A stretch of DNA of 64,000 bases from Halopseudomonas xinjiangensis (GTDB taxonomy: Bacteria > Pseudomonadota > Gammaproteobacteria > Pseudomonadales > Pseudomonadaceae), in assembly GCF_900104945.1 (NCBI RefSeq), contig NZ_LT629736.1, forward strand, positions 1,426,001-1,490,000, in the 5' to 3' direction. Under the pieces are notes generated by a model. That model searched no databases. It saw only the letters and a program-made list of their open reading frames with translations, and was not told the DNA's origin. Shown here one piece after another: positions 13,016 to 23,184 of the stretch; the first letter of the stretch is position 1; every line of letters starts with the position of its first letter. A program made the translations under genes and the position numbers.

Positions 13016-14476
13016 TCAGGCTACCGCTTCGGCACCCATCGCCCCACCCCGTAGCTGCTCTTCCAATTGTTGTGTAGCCAACAAGCCTAGCGTCACGATC
13101 GCCCGCTCTGCATTACGATCCCACGGAATACCACAATTCAACCTGAGGCAATGGTTAAATTGATCTGTATTGCTGAACACCACGCCTGGCGCGATGCTGA
13201 TGCCGCGCTCCAGCGCCCGGTTGAACATCAACTGGGTATCGATGGCGCCCGGCAGACTCAGCCACAGAATGAAGCCACCACGAGGTCTCGTAATCTGCGT
13301 CCCTTCGGGAAAGTGCTGTTGCACCGCGAGCTGAAAATGGCTGAGGTTCTTGCGGTACTCGTGGCGGATATAACGCAGATGCCTGTCATAGCCGCCGTTC
13401 TCCAGATACGCGGCGACAGCCATCTGGCTGACGCTACATGCCGAAAGCGTGGTGAACGTCTGCAATTTCTCGATCGCGTCCTGATGCTTGCCTGCGATAA
13501 CCCAACCGGTTCGCACGCCCGGCGAGATGGTCTTGGAGAAGCTGGAGCAATACAGGACGGTATCCGAGCAATCGAATGCCTTCAGCGCCTTTGACCGGCC
13601 GTGGTCGAACATCAGCTCGCCGTAGATATCATCTTCGATGATCTGGATTCCGCGCTGCGCCATCATCCCGACCAGCTTTCGCTGCCGAGGCTCTGACATC
13701 GTTGCCCCCATCGGATTGCCGGCACGGCTGGTCACCACCAGCGCCTTGATTGGCCATTGGTCCGCAGCCCCTTGCAAAGCTTCGAGGCTGAGACCGGTTT
13801 CCGGATCGGTGGGAATCTCGATCACCCTAAGCCCCAGCAGCTCGCACAGCTGCAGCAGCCCGTAGTAGCTCGGTGATTCGGTCGCTATCAAATCGCCTGG
13901 AGATGTCACGGTGCGCAGGCACAGTTGCAACGCTTCCACGCATCCATTGGTGATGACGATTTCTTTCGGATCGACCACCGCGCCTGCGTCGCGCATGCGA
14001 ATAGCCACTTGGCGACGGAGCGGTTCATAGCCCGGACTGAAGGTATAGCTGAACGCGCGCTGCGCGTGAAAACGCGTGACCTTGCTCATCTGCTGGTGCA
14101 GCGCGCGCAGCGGGAGAAATTCGCTGGATGGAACGGCGGCACCCAGAGGCATCACACCACTGCGGCGCGCCTGGCTGAGAATCTGGCTGATGATGCCGCT
14201 GCGCGTCACTGCATAGGGCGGCTCGGCCCTGGAAATGGACGGAGTAGGAGCAGTCAGTGCGGGGGTGCGATGCACGTAGTATCCGGATTGCGGTCGTGCA
14301 CGGATCAGACCCTGATCTTCGAGGGTGGCGTACGCCTGCAGCACAGTGGCGTGGCTCACGCCCTTCTGGGTGCTCAGCTTGCGTACCGAGGGGACGCGCT
14401 CGCCGGGCTGGTAAAAACCTTTATGGATATCCTCGGCCAACTGCTGGGCTATCTGCTGGTATAAAAGACTGGCCAT
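13016..14476 (-). CDS. MocR-type regulator: GntR DNA-binding domain fused to PLP aminotransferase-like domain
   Basis: 486 residues. Residues 1-75 are a GntR winged helix (LAEDIHKGFYQPGERVPSVRKL ... VSHATVLQAYATLEDQGLI). From about 110 a fold-type I aminotransferase domain follows: TNGCVEALQLCLRT, SPSYYGLLQLC, IIEDDIYGELMFD and the PLP-lysine segment SSFSKTISPGVRTGW. MocR proteins use PLP as an effector or sensor (for example GabR, PdxR). No adjacent pathway gene identifies the target. GGAG precedes the ATG at a good distance. Confidence 0.92.
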   Translation of the reverse strand: MASLLYQQIAQQLAEDIHKGFYQPGERVPSVRKLSTQKGVSHATVLQAYATLEDQGLIRARPQSGYYVHRTPALTAPTPSISRAEPPYAVTRSGIISQILSQARRSGVMPLGAAVPSSEFLPLRALHQQMSKVTRFHAQRAFSYTFSPGYEPLRRQVAIRMRDAGAVVDPKEIVITNGCVEALQLCLRTVTSPGDLIATESPSYYGLLQLCELLGLRVIEIPTDPETGLSLEALQGAADQWPIKALVVTSRAGNPMGATMSEPRQRKLVGMMAQRGIQIIEDDIYGELMFDHGRSKALKAFDCSDTVLYCSSFSKTISPGVRTGWVIAGKHQDAIEKLQTFTTLSACSVSQMAVAAYLENGGYDRHLRYIRHEYRKNLSHFQLAVQQHFPEGTQITRPRGGFILWLSLPGAIDTQLMFNRALERGISIAPGVVFSNTDQFNHCLRLNCGIPWDRNAERAIVTLGLLATQQLEEQLRGGAMGAEAVA

Positions 14477-14616
14477 GCTCGCTCTCCTGATCAGCCTCCT
14501 AACCTAACGCAGGCAGGCAGTTGGCGGCCCCGTACAGCTGGGCACGAAAAAACCTGAACAGAATAGCAGTCGCGCAACTGTTAAGGTCCAGATGCGCTGA
14601 TGAACAGACTGTTCCT

Positions 14617-15444
14617 TCAGTCGGCCACTTCGGCCCCGGCCTCTGGACGCGCAACGTCGAATCGCCCTGCCCATTGATCACGGTACTTCTCGAAGAGTCG
14701 CCGCGGCTCGCCCTCCTGGCTCAGGCGATGCATCCCCTGCGCAAGCGCGCCACGGAGCTCGGGCGAATTGCAGGCGGAGTTATGCGAGATGGTGAAATAC
14801 AGCTGCTCGTTGATCACCGAGCCGTCAAGCATGTCGAGCTGTTCAGAGAATCCCAATTGTTCTGCCAATGCCTGCCCCTGGTGGCGCTGAAACACGACAT
14901 AGTCGACACGACCATTGAGCAACTGACGGAAAGCCTGCTCGATCGATTCCGCTTGCTGAATATTCAGATGCTCGCGCGCGTAGGTATCGAAGGCCGTGCC
15001 AAAACTTGTATTGGCCAGCGTGCTTCCCCGCTTGTCGCGAAGATCATCCCAGCCGCTGTAAGCGAAGGATTCCCCGCGTTTGACAAACAGCACACTGGGT
15101 ACCTCCATGTAGGCCGGGTGCACGTAATCCATATACCCGAGCCGTTCGGGAGTCAGAAAAGCGCCGGCCAGCATGTCGATGCGGCCACTGCGCACTTCTT
15201 CCTGCGCCGCCGCGTACGACTCTACATTCAGCGTTTCTACCTTCACGCCGCTGCCTTCGAGGGCGCGCTCGAGCAACTCGACCGCGGCCCCCGTGAGCCG
15301 GGAAGGCTCCTCGGGATCCGCCCAGAGCACCGGTGGATACCGCGGATCACCGGTCACCACGATGCGTTCGCAGGGTCCCGAGGCCGCAGCCGTCGCAGAC
15401 AACGTCCAGATCAAACCACCGACCGCCCATCCTGCCCAGCGCAT
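14617..15444 (-). CDS. Periplasmic substrate-binding protein (amino-acid-type, PBPb family)
   Basis: 275 residues with a signal peptide (MRWAGWAVGGLIWTLSATAAASG). The fold is the bacterial extracellular solute-binding family 3: VVTGDPRYPPVLWAD, GAAVELLERALEGSGVKVE, VRSGRIDMLAGAFLTPERLGYMDYVHPAY, and the second lobe from about 110. No ABC permease or ATPase is adjacent, so it may be an orphan binding protein or a sensor, as is common in pseudomonads. The start was set at the ATG 15444 with strong Shine-Dalgarno GAGGAGG; the longer frame to 15507 would bury the signal peptide. Confidence 0.85.
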   Translation of the reverse strand: MRWAGWAVGGLIWTLSATAAASGPCERIVVTGDPRYPPVLWADPEEPSRLTGAAVELLERALEGSGVKVETLNVESYAAAQEEVRSGRIDMLAGAFLTPERLGYMDYVHPAYMEVPSVLFVKRGESFAYSGWDDLRDKRGSTLANTSFGTAFDTYAREHLNIQQAESIEQAFRQLLNGRVDYVVFQRHQGQALAEQLGFSEQLDMLDGSVINEQLYFTISHNSACNSPELRGALAQGMHRLSQEGEPRRLFEKYRDQWAGRFDVARPEAGAEVAD

Positions 15445-15530
15445 CGCGCCCTCCTCTTTTCTGTTTATTGGCATCGTTCGCTGCGGCATGACTGCCAACC
15501 GCTGCACGGCAGTATAACCACTCAGCCGGA

Positions 15531-16142
15531 TCAGACCACTTCCACGGCCGCGCCACTATGGAAGCGAAACTCGCTATCCGGCTGGATGATTGCCAGAGCT
15601 TCGGCTCTGCCGAAAAACTCGATGCGATCATCGATGGGGCCATCGGCATACTGACGCGCCAGCTTGAGATAGTCCTGATAGTGCCGCGCTTCGGACTTGA
15701 GCAGCGAGCGGTAGAAGTCCCCGAGCTGCTCGTCGAGATGCGGGGCGAGCTTGGCGAATCGCTCACAGGAACGCGCTTCGATGAAAGCGCCGACGATCAA
15801 GGTATCGACCAGCCTGCCCGGCTCGGTCGTGCGTACGTGCTCCCTGAGACGCTGCGCGTACTGACTGGCAGACAAGTTGCGGTACGCAATCCCGCGCTTC
15901 TGCATGATTGCCGTGACCTGTTCAAAGTGGCGCAGCTCTTCGCGCGCCAGGCGCGACATCTTCTGCAGCAGCTCAGGCTTGTCGGTATAGCGAAACATCA
16001 GGTTCAGTGCCGTGGATGCGGCCTTCTTCTCGCAGTTGGCATGGTCGATCAGGAGCTCGTGCGGATGCTCCATGGCCTGGCTTATCCAGGCATCGGGCGT
16101 TTCGCCGTGCAGAAAGGCAAGAAGTTCGCTAGGTAGGGTCAT
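15531..16142 (-). CDS. miaE: tRNA-(ms2io6A37) hydroxylase MiaE
   Basis: Carboxylate-bridged diiron monooxygenase that uses O2 to hydroxylate the isopentenyl group of ms2i6A at tRNA position 37. The 203 residues form a ferritin-like bundle with iron ligands in CEKKAAST, REELRHFEQV, IEARSCERF and SEARHYQDY. The start at 16142 gives MTLPSELLAFLHGE, the usual N-terminus. The gene diverges from uspE, and the space between holds a perfect Anr/FNR box, so an O2-consuming enzyme and an anaerobically induced stress gene share one control region. Confidence 0.94.
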   Translation of the reverse strand: MTLPSELLAFLHGETPDAWISQAMEHPHELLIDHANCEKKAASTALNLMFRYTDKPELLQKMSRLAREELRHFEQVTAIMQKRGIAYRNLSASQYAQRLREHVRTTEPGRLVDTLIVGAFIEARSCERFAKLAPHLDEQLGDFYRSLLKSEARHYQDYLKLARQYADGPIDDRIEFFGRAEALAIIQPDSEFRFHSGAAVEVV

Positions 16143-16212
16143 TGGACACTCGGAGATGGACCGGCGGAATGTCGTGATTATATCGGCACCACAGGCAACG
16201 GGGCACCCCGGT

Positions 16213-16254
16213 TTGATCCACATCAACGGTCTGCGCTGGAAAACCGACTACATT
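16213..16254 (+). promoter_or_regulatory. Anr/FNR box and -10 element of uspE
   Basis: TTGAT-CCAC-ATCAA (16213-16226) matches the FNR/Anr consensus perfectly. TACATT (16249-16254) is a -10 that places transcription start near 16261, so the box is centred at about -41.5, the canonical class II activator position. Confidence 0.85.
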
Positions 16255-16298
16255 CTGGTGAGGCATAGAAGAAAGCAACGCATCAGAGGGAGATCGCC

Positions 16299-17159
16299 AT
16301 GCAAGCCGTCAAACGAATTCTGGTCGTCATCGACCCCACCCAAACCGAACAGATGGCGCTGACGCGGGCGCGACTGATCGCAGGCGTGATCGAATCGGAC
16401 CTGCATTTATTGATATGTGAGAACCGTGACGATTACAAACCCATGCTTCAGAAGCTCGCCAGCGAGCTCGAGGCCGATGGCCGGCGTGTCACTTATTCGC
16501 AGCAGTGGCACGGCAATCTTACCGATACCATCATTCATGCGCAGCGCTGCGAGGGGTGCGGACTTGTAATCAAGCAACATCTACCGGACAACCCGCTCCG
16601 CAAGGCCCTGCTCACTCCGGACGACTGGAAGCTGTTGCGCTACTGTCCGGCGCCGGTACTACTGGTTCGCAGCACCGAATCCTGGATGCACGGGGCGGTG
16701 CTGGCCGCCGTCGATCTTGGCAACCATGACGATCAAAATCACGTACTGCACGACACAATCGTCAGTCATGCTGCGGATATCACCGAAATGATCAACGGTA
16801 CGCTGCATCTGGTCAGCGCTCATCCGGCGCCCATGCTGTCGGCCGCCGACCCGGTATATCAGCTGCGCGAACGTATCGCTGCGCGTTACGTCGACGAGGC
16901 ACATAAGTACATCGATCTGTACAACATGTCCGAGTCGCAGGTGCATATTGACGAAGGGCCGGCTGACACGTTGATTCCGCGCGTTGCTCGGCAGACCGGT
17001 GCCAGCGTAACCGTGATCGGCACCGTCGCCCGCACCGGCCTTTCCGGAGCACTCATCGGTAACACCGCGGAAGTTGTGCTCGATCAGCTCGGCAGCGACG
17101 TGCTCGTACTCAAGCCTGACGACATGCTTGCGCGTCTGGAAGAGATTCTGGAGAAATAG
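16299..17159 (+). CDS. uspE: Tandem universal stress protein (UspE type)
   Basis: 286 residues made of two Usp domains (about 1-140 and 150-286). The first begins KRILVVIDPTQTEQMALTRA; the second ends with the nucleotide-loop-like segment VIGTVARTGLSGALIGNTAEVVLDQLGSDVLVLKP. Usp proteins in P. aeruginosa support survival under oxygen limitation, and several are under Anr control; the box upstream predicts the same here. GAGGGAGA precedes the ATG. A hairpin (GGCAGCG/CGCTGCC, 17168-17192) follows the stop. Confidence 0.93.
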   Translation: MQAVKRILVVIDPTQTEQMALTRARLIAGVIESDLHLLICENRDDYKPMLQKLASELEADGRRVTYSQQWHGNLTDTIIHAQRCEGCGLVIKQHLPDNPLRKALLTPDDWKLLRYCPAPVLLVRSTESWMHGAVLAAVDLGNHDDQNHVLHDTIVSHAADITEMINGTLHLVSAHPAPMLSAADPVYQLRERIAARYVDEAHKYIDLYNMSESQVHIDEGPADTLIPRVARQTGASVTVIGTVARTGLSGALIGNTAEVVLDQLGSDVLVLKPDDMLARLEEILEK

Positions 17160-17473
17160 GCCGTTCTGGCAGCGGCCATATAGATCGCTGCCGGTCCTCC
17201 CTGTTCCGAGTCGAACCGTGTCAATCAGTTTGCTACCAAGGTCATAGAGCCCTGCAACTTAACTTTGCCAGGCGCTTACTGTAGAATCGGCGCGCCGTTA
17301 GGGCTGTGTGACAGGCGTTTGCCCGCAACCCCATTCGTATCTGCGTACCCAGTTACCCAGGTTGCCCCCCACCAGATTCGGGCTTGCGCTTGCACCCAAC
17401 CTCATATCCGGCGCCATGGTCCGTGAGGATGACCGTTCCGTCACAAACGGAACAGACTGATGAGGGTATTACT
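17160..17473 (+). promoter_or_regulatory. acnB upstream region with candidate promoter and leader hairpin
   Basis: This 314-bp stretch has no gene. TTAACT (17259-17264), 17 bp, TAGAAT (17282-17287) form a good sigma-70 promoter and imply a leader of about 180 nt. Close to the start codon lies a 7-bp hairpin GTTCCGT/ACGGAAC (17435-17453). Confidence 0.55.
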
Positions 17474-20068
17474 GTGCTTGAAGCCTATCGCAAACACGTT
17501 GAAGAGCGCGCCGCCCAGGGCATCGTGCCTCAGCCGCTGAACGCCGAACAAACTGCCGGTCTGGTTGATCTGCTGAAGAACCCGCCCGCTGGCGAAGAAG
17601 ATTTCCTGCTCGACCTGCTGACCAACCGCGTTCCTCCGGGAGTGGACGAAGCAGCCTACGTAAAGGCCGGCTTCCTGTCTGCCGTTGCCAAAGGCGAAGC
17701 CACCTCACCGCTGCTGACCCGGCAGCGCGCCGTCGAACTGCTCGGCACCATGCAGGGCGGCTACAACATCGCCACTCTGGTCGAACTGCTTGACGACGAA
17801 ACGCTGGCCCCCTTCGCTGCGGTCGAGCTCAAGCACACGCTGCTGATGTTCGATGCCTTCCATGACGTCGCAGACCGCGGCAAGAACGGCAACCCGCACG
17901 CCAAGGCTGTCGTGCAGTCCTGGGCCGATGGTGAATGGTTCGTCAACCGCCCGGCTGTTCCGGAAAAGCTGAGTCTGACCGTATTCAAGGTGCCTGGCGA
18001 AACCAATACCGACGACCTGTCGCCCGCGCCTGATGCCTGGTCACGTCCCGACATTCCATTGCACGCCCTGGCCATGTTGAAGATGGCGCGTGACGGTATC
18101 GTGCCGGACGAGCAAGGCGCCATCGGTCCGCTGAAGCAGATCGAAGAAGTTCGGGCCAAAGGTTTCCCGGTTGCCTACGTCGGTGACGTGGTCGGCACTG
18201 GTTCCTCGCGCAAATCCGCTACCAACTCCGTGCTGTGGTTCTTCGGCGATGACATTCCGTACGTGCCGAACAAGCGCGCCGGCGGTTTCTGCTTCGGATC
18301 CAAGATCGCTCCGATCTTCTACAACACCATGGAAGATGCTGGCGCGCTGCCGATCGAATTTGACGTTTCCGAGCTGGAAACTGGCGACGTCATCGACGTC
18401 TATGTCTATGAAGGCAAGGTGTGCAAGCACGGCACCAACGACGTCATCACTACGTTCGAACTGAAAACTCAGGTGCTGCTGGACGAAGTCCGCGCCGGCG
18501 GCCGTATTCCGCTGATCATTGGTCGCGGCCTGACCGACAAGGCACGCGCCGAACTGGGCCTGCCGCATTCGGACCTGTTCCGCAAGCCCGAGCAGCCGGT
18601 CGATACCAAGAAGGGTTACACCCTGGCGCAGAAGATGGTGGGCAAGGCTTGTGGCGTGGAGGGCGTACGGCCCGGTACGTATTGCGAGCCGAAGATGACC
18701 ACCGTAGGCTCCCAGGACACCACTGGCCCGATGACCCGCGACGAGCTGAAGGACCTGGCTTGCCTGGGCTTCTCTGCAGATCTGGTCATGCAGTCGTTCT
18801 GCCACACCGCGGCCTACCCGAAGCCGATCGACGTCACCACGCACCACACGCTGCCCGACTTCATTCACAACCGCGGCGGTGTTGCCCTGCGTCCGGGCGA
18901 CGGCATCATCCACAGCTGGTTGAACCGCATGCTGCTGCCCGACACCGTCGGCACCGGTGGCGACTCGCACACCCGTTTCCCGATGGGCATTTCGTTCCCG
19001 GCCGGTTCTGGCCTGGTCGCCTTCGCCGCTGCCACCGGCGTCATGCCGCTGGACATGCCGGAATCGGTTCTGGTGCGCTTCAAGGGTGAAATGCAGCCCG
19101 GTATCACCCTGCGCGATCTGGTCCATGCGATTCCCTACTACGCAATCCAGGAAGGTCACCTGACTGTCGAGAAGAAAGGCAAGAAGAACATCTTCTCCGG
19201 CCGCATTCTCGAGATCGAAGGTCTGGATCACCTGACTGCCGAGCAGGCATTCGAGCTGTCCGACGCCTCCGCTGAGCGTTCTGCTGCTGGTTGTACCATC
19301 AACCTGAGCGAAGAGTCCGTTGCCGAGTACCTGAAGTCCAACATCGTCCTGCTGCGCTGGATGATTGCCAACGGTTATCAGGATCCGCGTACCCTGGAGC
19401 GTCGCGCCCAGGCCATGGAAGCATGGCTGGCCGATCCCAAGCTGATGAAGGCCGATGCGGACGCCGAGTACGCTGCCATCATCGAGATCGATCTGAGCGA
19501 AGTAAAAGAGCCTGTTCTCTGCGCCCCGAACGATCCGGACGATGCGCGTCTGCTGTCCCAGGTAGCTGGTGAGAAGATCGACGAAGTGTTCATCGGCTCG
19601 TGCATGACCAACATCGGTCACTTCCGCGCGGCCGGCAAGCTGCTCGAGAAGAACAAGGGCGCCCTGCCGACCCGTCTGTGGCTGGCTCCGCCGACCAAGA
19701 TGGACCAGTTCCAGCTGACCGAAGAAGGCTACTACGGCATCTACGGCAAGGCTGGTGCGCGCATGGAAATGCCAGGCTGCTCGCTGTGCATGGGTAACCA
19801 GGCACGTGTGGCTGCCAAGTCCACCGTCGTATCCACCTCCACGCGGAACTTCCCGAACCGTCTGGGCGATGGCGCCGATGTGTACCTGGCCTCTGCCGAG
19901 CTGGCTTCGGTTGCGTCGATACTGGGTCGTCTGCCGACCGTTGAGGAATACATGGGCTACGCTGCCGAGCTCAACAGCATGTCCAGTGATATCTATCGCT
20001 ACATGAACTTCAACGAAATCGAGTCGTACCAGAAGGCCGCAGCGTCCATCCCGGTCGCTCAGGTCTAA
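17474..20068 (+). CDS. acnB: Aconitate hydratase B (bifunctional aconitase/2-methylisocitrate dehydratase)
   Basis: TCA-cycle enzyme that interconverts citrate and isocitrate with a [4Fe-4S] cluster. 864 residues versus 865 in E. coli. Order: HEAT-like domain (1-160), swivel domain with [16 protein letters not shown] (about 240), then the cluster-binding domains. Cluster cysteines are seen in [10 protein letters not shown] (about 710) and GCSLCMGNQ (about 769 and 772). The GTG start at 17474 gives (M)[22 protein letters not shown], the known AcnB N-terminus, and GAGGG at 17462-17466 supports it; an in-frame ATG at 17429 is less likely. Confidence 0.98.
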   Translation: MLEAYRKHVEERAAQGIVPQPLNAEQTAGLVDLLKNPPAGEEDFLLDLLTNRVPPGVDEAAYVKAGFLSAVAKGEATSPLLTRQRAVELLGTMQGGYNIATLVELLDDETLAPFAAVELKHTLLMFDAFHDVADRGKNGNPHAKAVVQSWADGEWFVNRPAVPEKLSLTVFKVPGETNTDDLSPAPDAWSRPDIPLHALAMLKMARDGIVPDEQGAIGPLKQIEEVRAKGFPVAYVGDVVGTGSSRKSATNSVLWFFGDDIPYVPNKRAGGFCFGSKIAPIFYNTMEDAGALPIEFDVSELETGDVIDVYVYEGKVCKHGTNDVITTFELKTQVLLDEVRAGGRIPLIIGRGLTDKARAELGLPHSDLFRKPEQPVDTKKGYTLAQKMVGKACGVEGVRPGTYCEPKMTTVGSQDTTGPMTRDELKDLACLGFSADLVMQSFCHTAAYPKPIDVTTHHTLPDFIHNRGGVALRPGDGIIHSWLNRMLLPDTVGTGGDSHTRFPMGISFPAGSGLVAFAAATGVMPLDMPESVLVRFKGEMQPGITLRDLVHAIPYYAIQEGHLTVEKKGKKNIFSGRILEIEGLDHLTAEQAFELSDASAERSAAGCTINLSEESVAEYLKSNIVLLRWMIANGYQDPRTLERRAQAMEAWLADPKLMKADADAEYAAIIEIDLSEVKEPVLCAPNDPDDARLLSQVAGEKIDEVFIGSCMTNIGHFRAAGKLLEKNKGALPTRLWLAPPTKMDQFQLTEEGYYGIYGKAGARMEMPGCSLCMGNQARVAAKSTVVSTSTRNFPNRLGDGADVYLASAELASVASILGRLPTVEEYMGYAAELNSMSSDIYRYMNFNEIESYQKAAASIPVAQV

Positions 20069-20089
20069 GCTCTACGCAGTATCAAAAAA

Positions 20090-20113
20090 CCCCGCCTTGT
20101 GCGGGGCTTTTTG
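20090..20113 (+). terminator. Rho-independent terminator of acnB
   Basis: CCCCGC / GCGGGG with loop CTTGT, followed by CTTTTTGTTT and preceded by A6. Confidence 0.92.
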
Positions 20114-20272
20114 TTTGTGGTCGTTGTTGACTCAGTAGAACTCCGCTCGTCGGCATAACAGTGCCGTTACAGAGGCATTGGACCAACGGCAGCCGCCGAG
20201 TCTGGCAAGGTGCCACTGTGGCGGATAGAATACGCCGTCTTCGCCACCGCCGCGTCTGTCTCAGAGGTTTTC

Positions 20273-21604
20273 ATGTCCAAACTCCCGTCGACCAATCCTA
20301 AAGTCGGCTTCGTCAGTCTCGGCTGTCCCAAGGCATTGGTCGACTCCGAGCGTATTCTCACGCAGCTGCGTACTGAAGGGTATCAGGTCGTTGCGACCTA
20401 CCAGGACGCTGATGTGGTGGTGGTCAACACTTGTGGTTTTATCGATTCCGCCAAGGCCGAGTCGCTCGACGCCATTGGCGAAGCAATAGCCGAGAACGGC
20501 CGGGTTATCGTGACCGGCTGTATGGGTGTCGAAGAAAGCGTGATCCGGGATGTGCATCCCAACGTACTGGCTGTTACCGGGCCGCAGCAGTACGAACAGG
20601 TCGTGAATGCGGTGCATGAAGTGGTCCCGCCGCGCGCCGACCACAATCCGCTGGTCGATCTGGTTCCCCCGCAGGGGATCAAGCTGACGCCCCGTCATTA
20701 TGCTTATTTGAAAATTTCCGAAGGCTGCAATCACAGCTGCAGCTTCTGCATCATCCCGTCGATGCGCGGCAAACTGGTCAGCCGTCCGATCGGCGACGTG
20801 CTCGGCGAAGCCGAACGGCTGGTGAAGTCAGGCGTGAAAGAGTTGTTGGTGATCTCTCAGGACACCAGCGCCTATGGCGTCGATATCAAGTACCGCACCG
20901 GCTTCTGGAATGGTCGACCGGTCAAATCGCGCATGACGGAAATGTGCGAAGCCCTCAGTGAACTTGGCGTATGGGTACGCCTGCATTATGTGTACCCCTA
21001 CCCGCACGTCGACGAGCTGATCCCGCTGATGGCCGAGGGCAAAATCCTGCCGTACCTGGACATCCCCTTCCAACATGCGAGCCCCAAGGTTCTCAAGGCG
21101 ATGAAGCGCCCTGCGTTTGAAGACAAAACGCTCGCGCGGATCAAGTCCTGGCGCGAAATCTGTCCGGAGCTGACCATTCGCTCGACCTTCATTGTCGGCT
21201 TCCCCGGCGAGACGGAAGATGATTTCCAGTACCTGCTCGACTGGCTGACCGAAGCACAGCTCGACCGCGTGGGCTGTTTCAAGTATTCCGCGGTGGACGG
21301 CGCCCCGGCCAACGAGATGGCGGCCCCGGTACCGGAAGAAGTCAAAGAAGACCGCTGGGAACGTTTCATGGCTCATCAGCAGGCGATCAGTGCGGCGCGC
21401 CTGCAGCGCAAGGTGGGCCAGACGCTCGAGGTGTTGATCGACGAAGTGGACGAGGACGGCCCAATCGCCCGTTCCATGGCCGATGCACCGGAAATCGACG
21501 GCGCGGTTTATATCGACACTGACGAGCCGCTTAAGCCAGGCGAGATCGTCACGGTGGTGATCACCGACGCCGACGAATACGACCTCTGGGCTCGACTGGT
21601 CTAA
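20273..21604 (+). CDS. rimO: Ribosomal protein S12 methylthiotransferase RimO
   Basis: Radical-SAM enzyme that adds a methylthio group to the conserved Asp of ribosomal protein S12. 443 residues: N-terminal UPF0004 domain ([19 protein letters not shown]), radical-SAM core with canonical CX3CX2C in [18 protein letters not shown] (about 148-165), and C-terminal TRAM domain (from about 375). The start at 20273 fits the family and has AGAGG upstream; a weak promoter TGGCAA-17-TAGAAT lies at 20203-20231. Confidence 0.96.
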   Translation: MSKLPSTNPKVGFVSLGCPKALVDSERILTQLRTEGYQVVATYQDADVVVVNTCGFIDSAKAESLDAIGEAIAENGRVIVTGCMGVEESVIRDVHPNVLAVTGPQQYEQVVNAVHEVVPPRADHNPLVDLVPPQGIKLTPRHYAYLKISEGCNHSCSFCIIPSMRGKLVSRPIGDVLGEAERLVKSGVKELLVISQDTSAYGVDIKYRTGFWNGRPVKSRMTEMCEALSELGVWVRLHYVYPYPHVDELIPLMAEGKILPYLDIPFQHASPKVLKAMKRPAFEDKTLARIKSWREICPELTIRSTFIVGFPGETEDDFQYLLDWLTEAQLDRVGCFKYSAVDGAPANEMAAPVPEEVKEDRWERFMAHQQAISAARLQRKVGQTLEVLIDEVDEDGPIARSMADAPEIDGAVYIDTDEPLKPGEIVTVVITDADEYDLWARLV

Positions 21605-21630
21605 ATCGCCTGGTCCCAAGTGCTCTTCCG

Positions 21631-21665
21631 CGCCAGCTCAGGAGCGATCCGAGCTGGCGTTTTTC
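21631..21665 (+). terminator. Rho-independent terminator of rimO
   Basis: CGCCAGCTC / GAGCTGGCG 9-bp stem, 11-base loop, followed by TTTTTCTTT. Confidence 0.88.
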
Positions 21666-21712
21666 TTTCCGCCAGCATGTCGTCCCTCTAAAAAATCGCA
21701 GCCCTGCAAGAC

Positions 21713-21739
21713 TGAAGAATACCTGTACATCGCCGATAT
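21713..21739 (+). promoter_or_regulatory. Candidate FliA (sigma-28) promoter of the chemoreceptor gene
   Basis: TGAAGAAT (21713-21720), 11 bp, GCCGATAT (21732-21739). The -10 matches the sigma-28 consensus GCCGATAA at 7 of 8 positions and the spacer is canonical; the -35 matches at 5 of 8. Motility sigma control would suit a receptor-type protein. Confidence 0.45.
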
Positions 21740-21828
21740 CAAGAATGAACAATCCATTACAAAGGTTGTACGAACCTTGAATGATGGCTATTGTCTATCG
21801 CCGCGATATCAATCAGGAACGCTTCGTA

Positions 21829-23136
21829 ATGTTCAATCACAGGATCAAGACCGAGTTACAAGCCACCAAGCTTGAGCTGGACGGAGACAGAGCTCTGCTG
21901 GCGGCGGTCAGACGTCATGTCGCAGTCATCGAGTTCTCGCCGGACGGGGTCATTCTCGACGCCAACGACCTCTTCCTCCAGGTCACCGGCTACTCTCTCG
22001 CCCAACTCTGCGGTAAACATCACCGCAAACTTTGTGCGCCAGAACTGACTGCTTTGCCAGCGTATCGTCAGTTGTGGAGCGAACTCGCAAACGGCAAAGC
22101 CCGCTCAGGGACCTTTCCGCGCCGTGACGCACGAGGCCGCCAGATATGGCTGGAAGCCACGTACTTCCCTGTCCTTGATGAAGCGCAGCGAGTGGTGAAG
22201 GTACTGAAAATCGCTTCCGACGTGACGGAACAGCACAACACAGCCTTGGAGCAGCGAGCTGTCGTGGAGGCGTTGCATCGCTCGTTAGCGGTGATCGAAT
22301 TCACACCAACCGGTGAAGTGGTGCGGGCCAACCAGAACTTTCTCGAGACGTTGGGCTATTCCGGCGACCAGATCATTGGCAAACACCACCGGATGTTCTG
22401 TCCGGACGGGTTCAACCAGACCAATCCACACTTCTGGAAAGAGCTGGCCAATGGTGAATTCAAGTCCGGGCGCTTTGAACGACGCAACAGCCGTGGCGAA
22501 ACCATCTGGCTGGAGGCAACCTACAACCCGATCATTGACGAACATGGCGTAACCACCAAGGTCATCAAGTTCGCGACCGACATAACCGAGCGCGTGCAGC
22601 AAGCTCTCGCCATCCGCCAGGCCGCCGAGGTCGCCAGCAGCACGTCGGAAGAAACCGCGCAGATCGCTCTGCAAGGCATGACCTCGCTACAGGCGACCGT
22701 GGAAACCTCGGCGCGGATATCCGAACAGGTCAGCGAGACAACCCTGCTCATCGAGCAGCTCAATGTTCAATCCAAGAGCATCGAGGACATCGTTTCGACG
22801 ATCAGCGCTATTGCCGAGCAGACCAACCTCCTGGCGCTCAACGCAGCTATCGAGGCGGCGCGTGCCGGAGAACAAGGTCGCGGCTTCGCCGTTGTGGCGG
22901 ACGAAGTGCGTCAGCTAGCGGCAAGGACAAGCAAATCGACATCCGAAATTGCAAGCGTCGTGCAGCGCAACCGGGATCTCACCCAGAACGTGACCAGCCG
23001 TGTCGATGCGGTGAGCCGTTCGGCCGAAGATGGGCGCCAGCGCACCAACGAGGTGGCAGCGATCATGGACGAGATCCACCAAGGTGCAGAAAACGTGTGC
23101 AAGACCGCTTCCCGATTACTCGAATCCCACCAGTAA
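21829..23136 (+). CDS. Soluble PAS-PAS methyl-accepting protein (BdlA-like)
   Basis: 435 residues without a membrane helix. Two PAS domains, about 30-130 ([21 protein letters not shown]) and about 150-250 ([21 protein letters not shown]), share repeated internal sequence (KHHRKLC / KHHRMFC; W-LEATY-P in both), showing duplication. From about 270 comes a short MCP signalling hairpin with the conserved tip [20 protein letters not shown]. The layout matches P. aeruginosa BdlA, which controls biofilm dispersion, but function here is inferred. ATG 21829 ([11 protein letters not shown]) was chosen over 21781. Confidence 0.88.
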   Translation: MFNHRIKTELQATKLELDGDRALLAAVRRHVAVIEFSPDGVILDANDLFLQVTGYSLAQLCGKHHRKLCAPELTALPAYRQLWSELANGKARSGTFPRRDARGRQIWLEATYFPVLDEAQRVVKVLKIASDVTEQHNTALEQRAVVEALHRSLAVIEFTPTGEVVRANQNFLETLGYSGDQIIGKHHRMFCPDGFNQTNPHFWKELANGEFKSGRFERRNSRGETIWLEATYNPIIDEHGVTTKVIKFATDITERVQQALAIRQAAEVASSTSEETAQIALQGMTSLQATVETSARISEQVSETTLLIEQLNVQSKSIEDIVSTISAIAEQTNLLALNAAIEAARAGEQGRGFAVVADEVRQLAARTSKSTSEIASVVQRNRDLTQNVTSRVDAVSRSAEDGRQRTNEVAAIMDEIHQGAENVCKTASRLLESHQ

Positions 23137-23184
23137 AGGACCAAACTGGAGGCAGATCGGCCGCCCTGGCGCTGGCCGGCCAGG

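Noticed and set aside
17265-17287. TTGCCA as -35 of acnB
   Set aside because: Spacer to TAGAAT would be only 11 bp; TTAACT gives 17 bp.
18041-19621. 526-codon minus-strand frame inside acnB
   Set aside because: Shadow of acnB, which is conserved along its full length.
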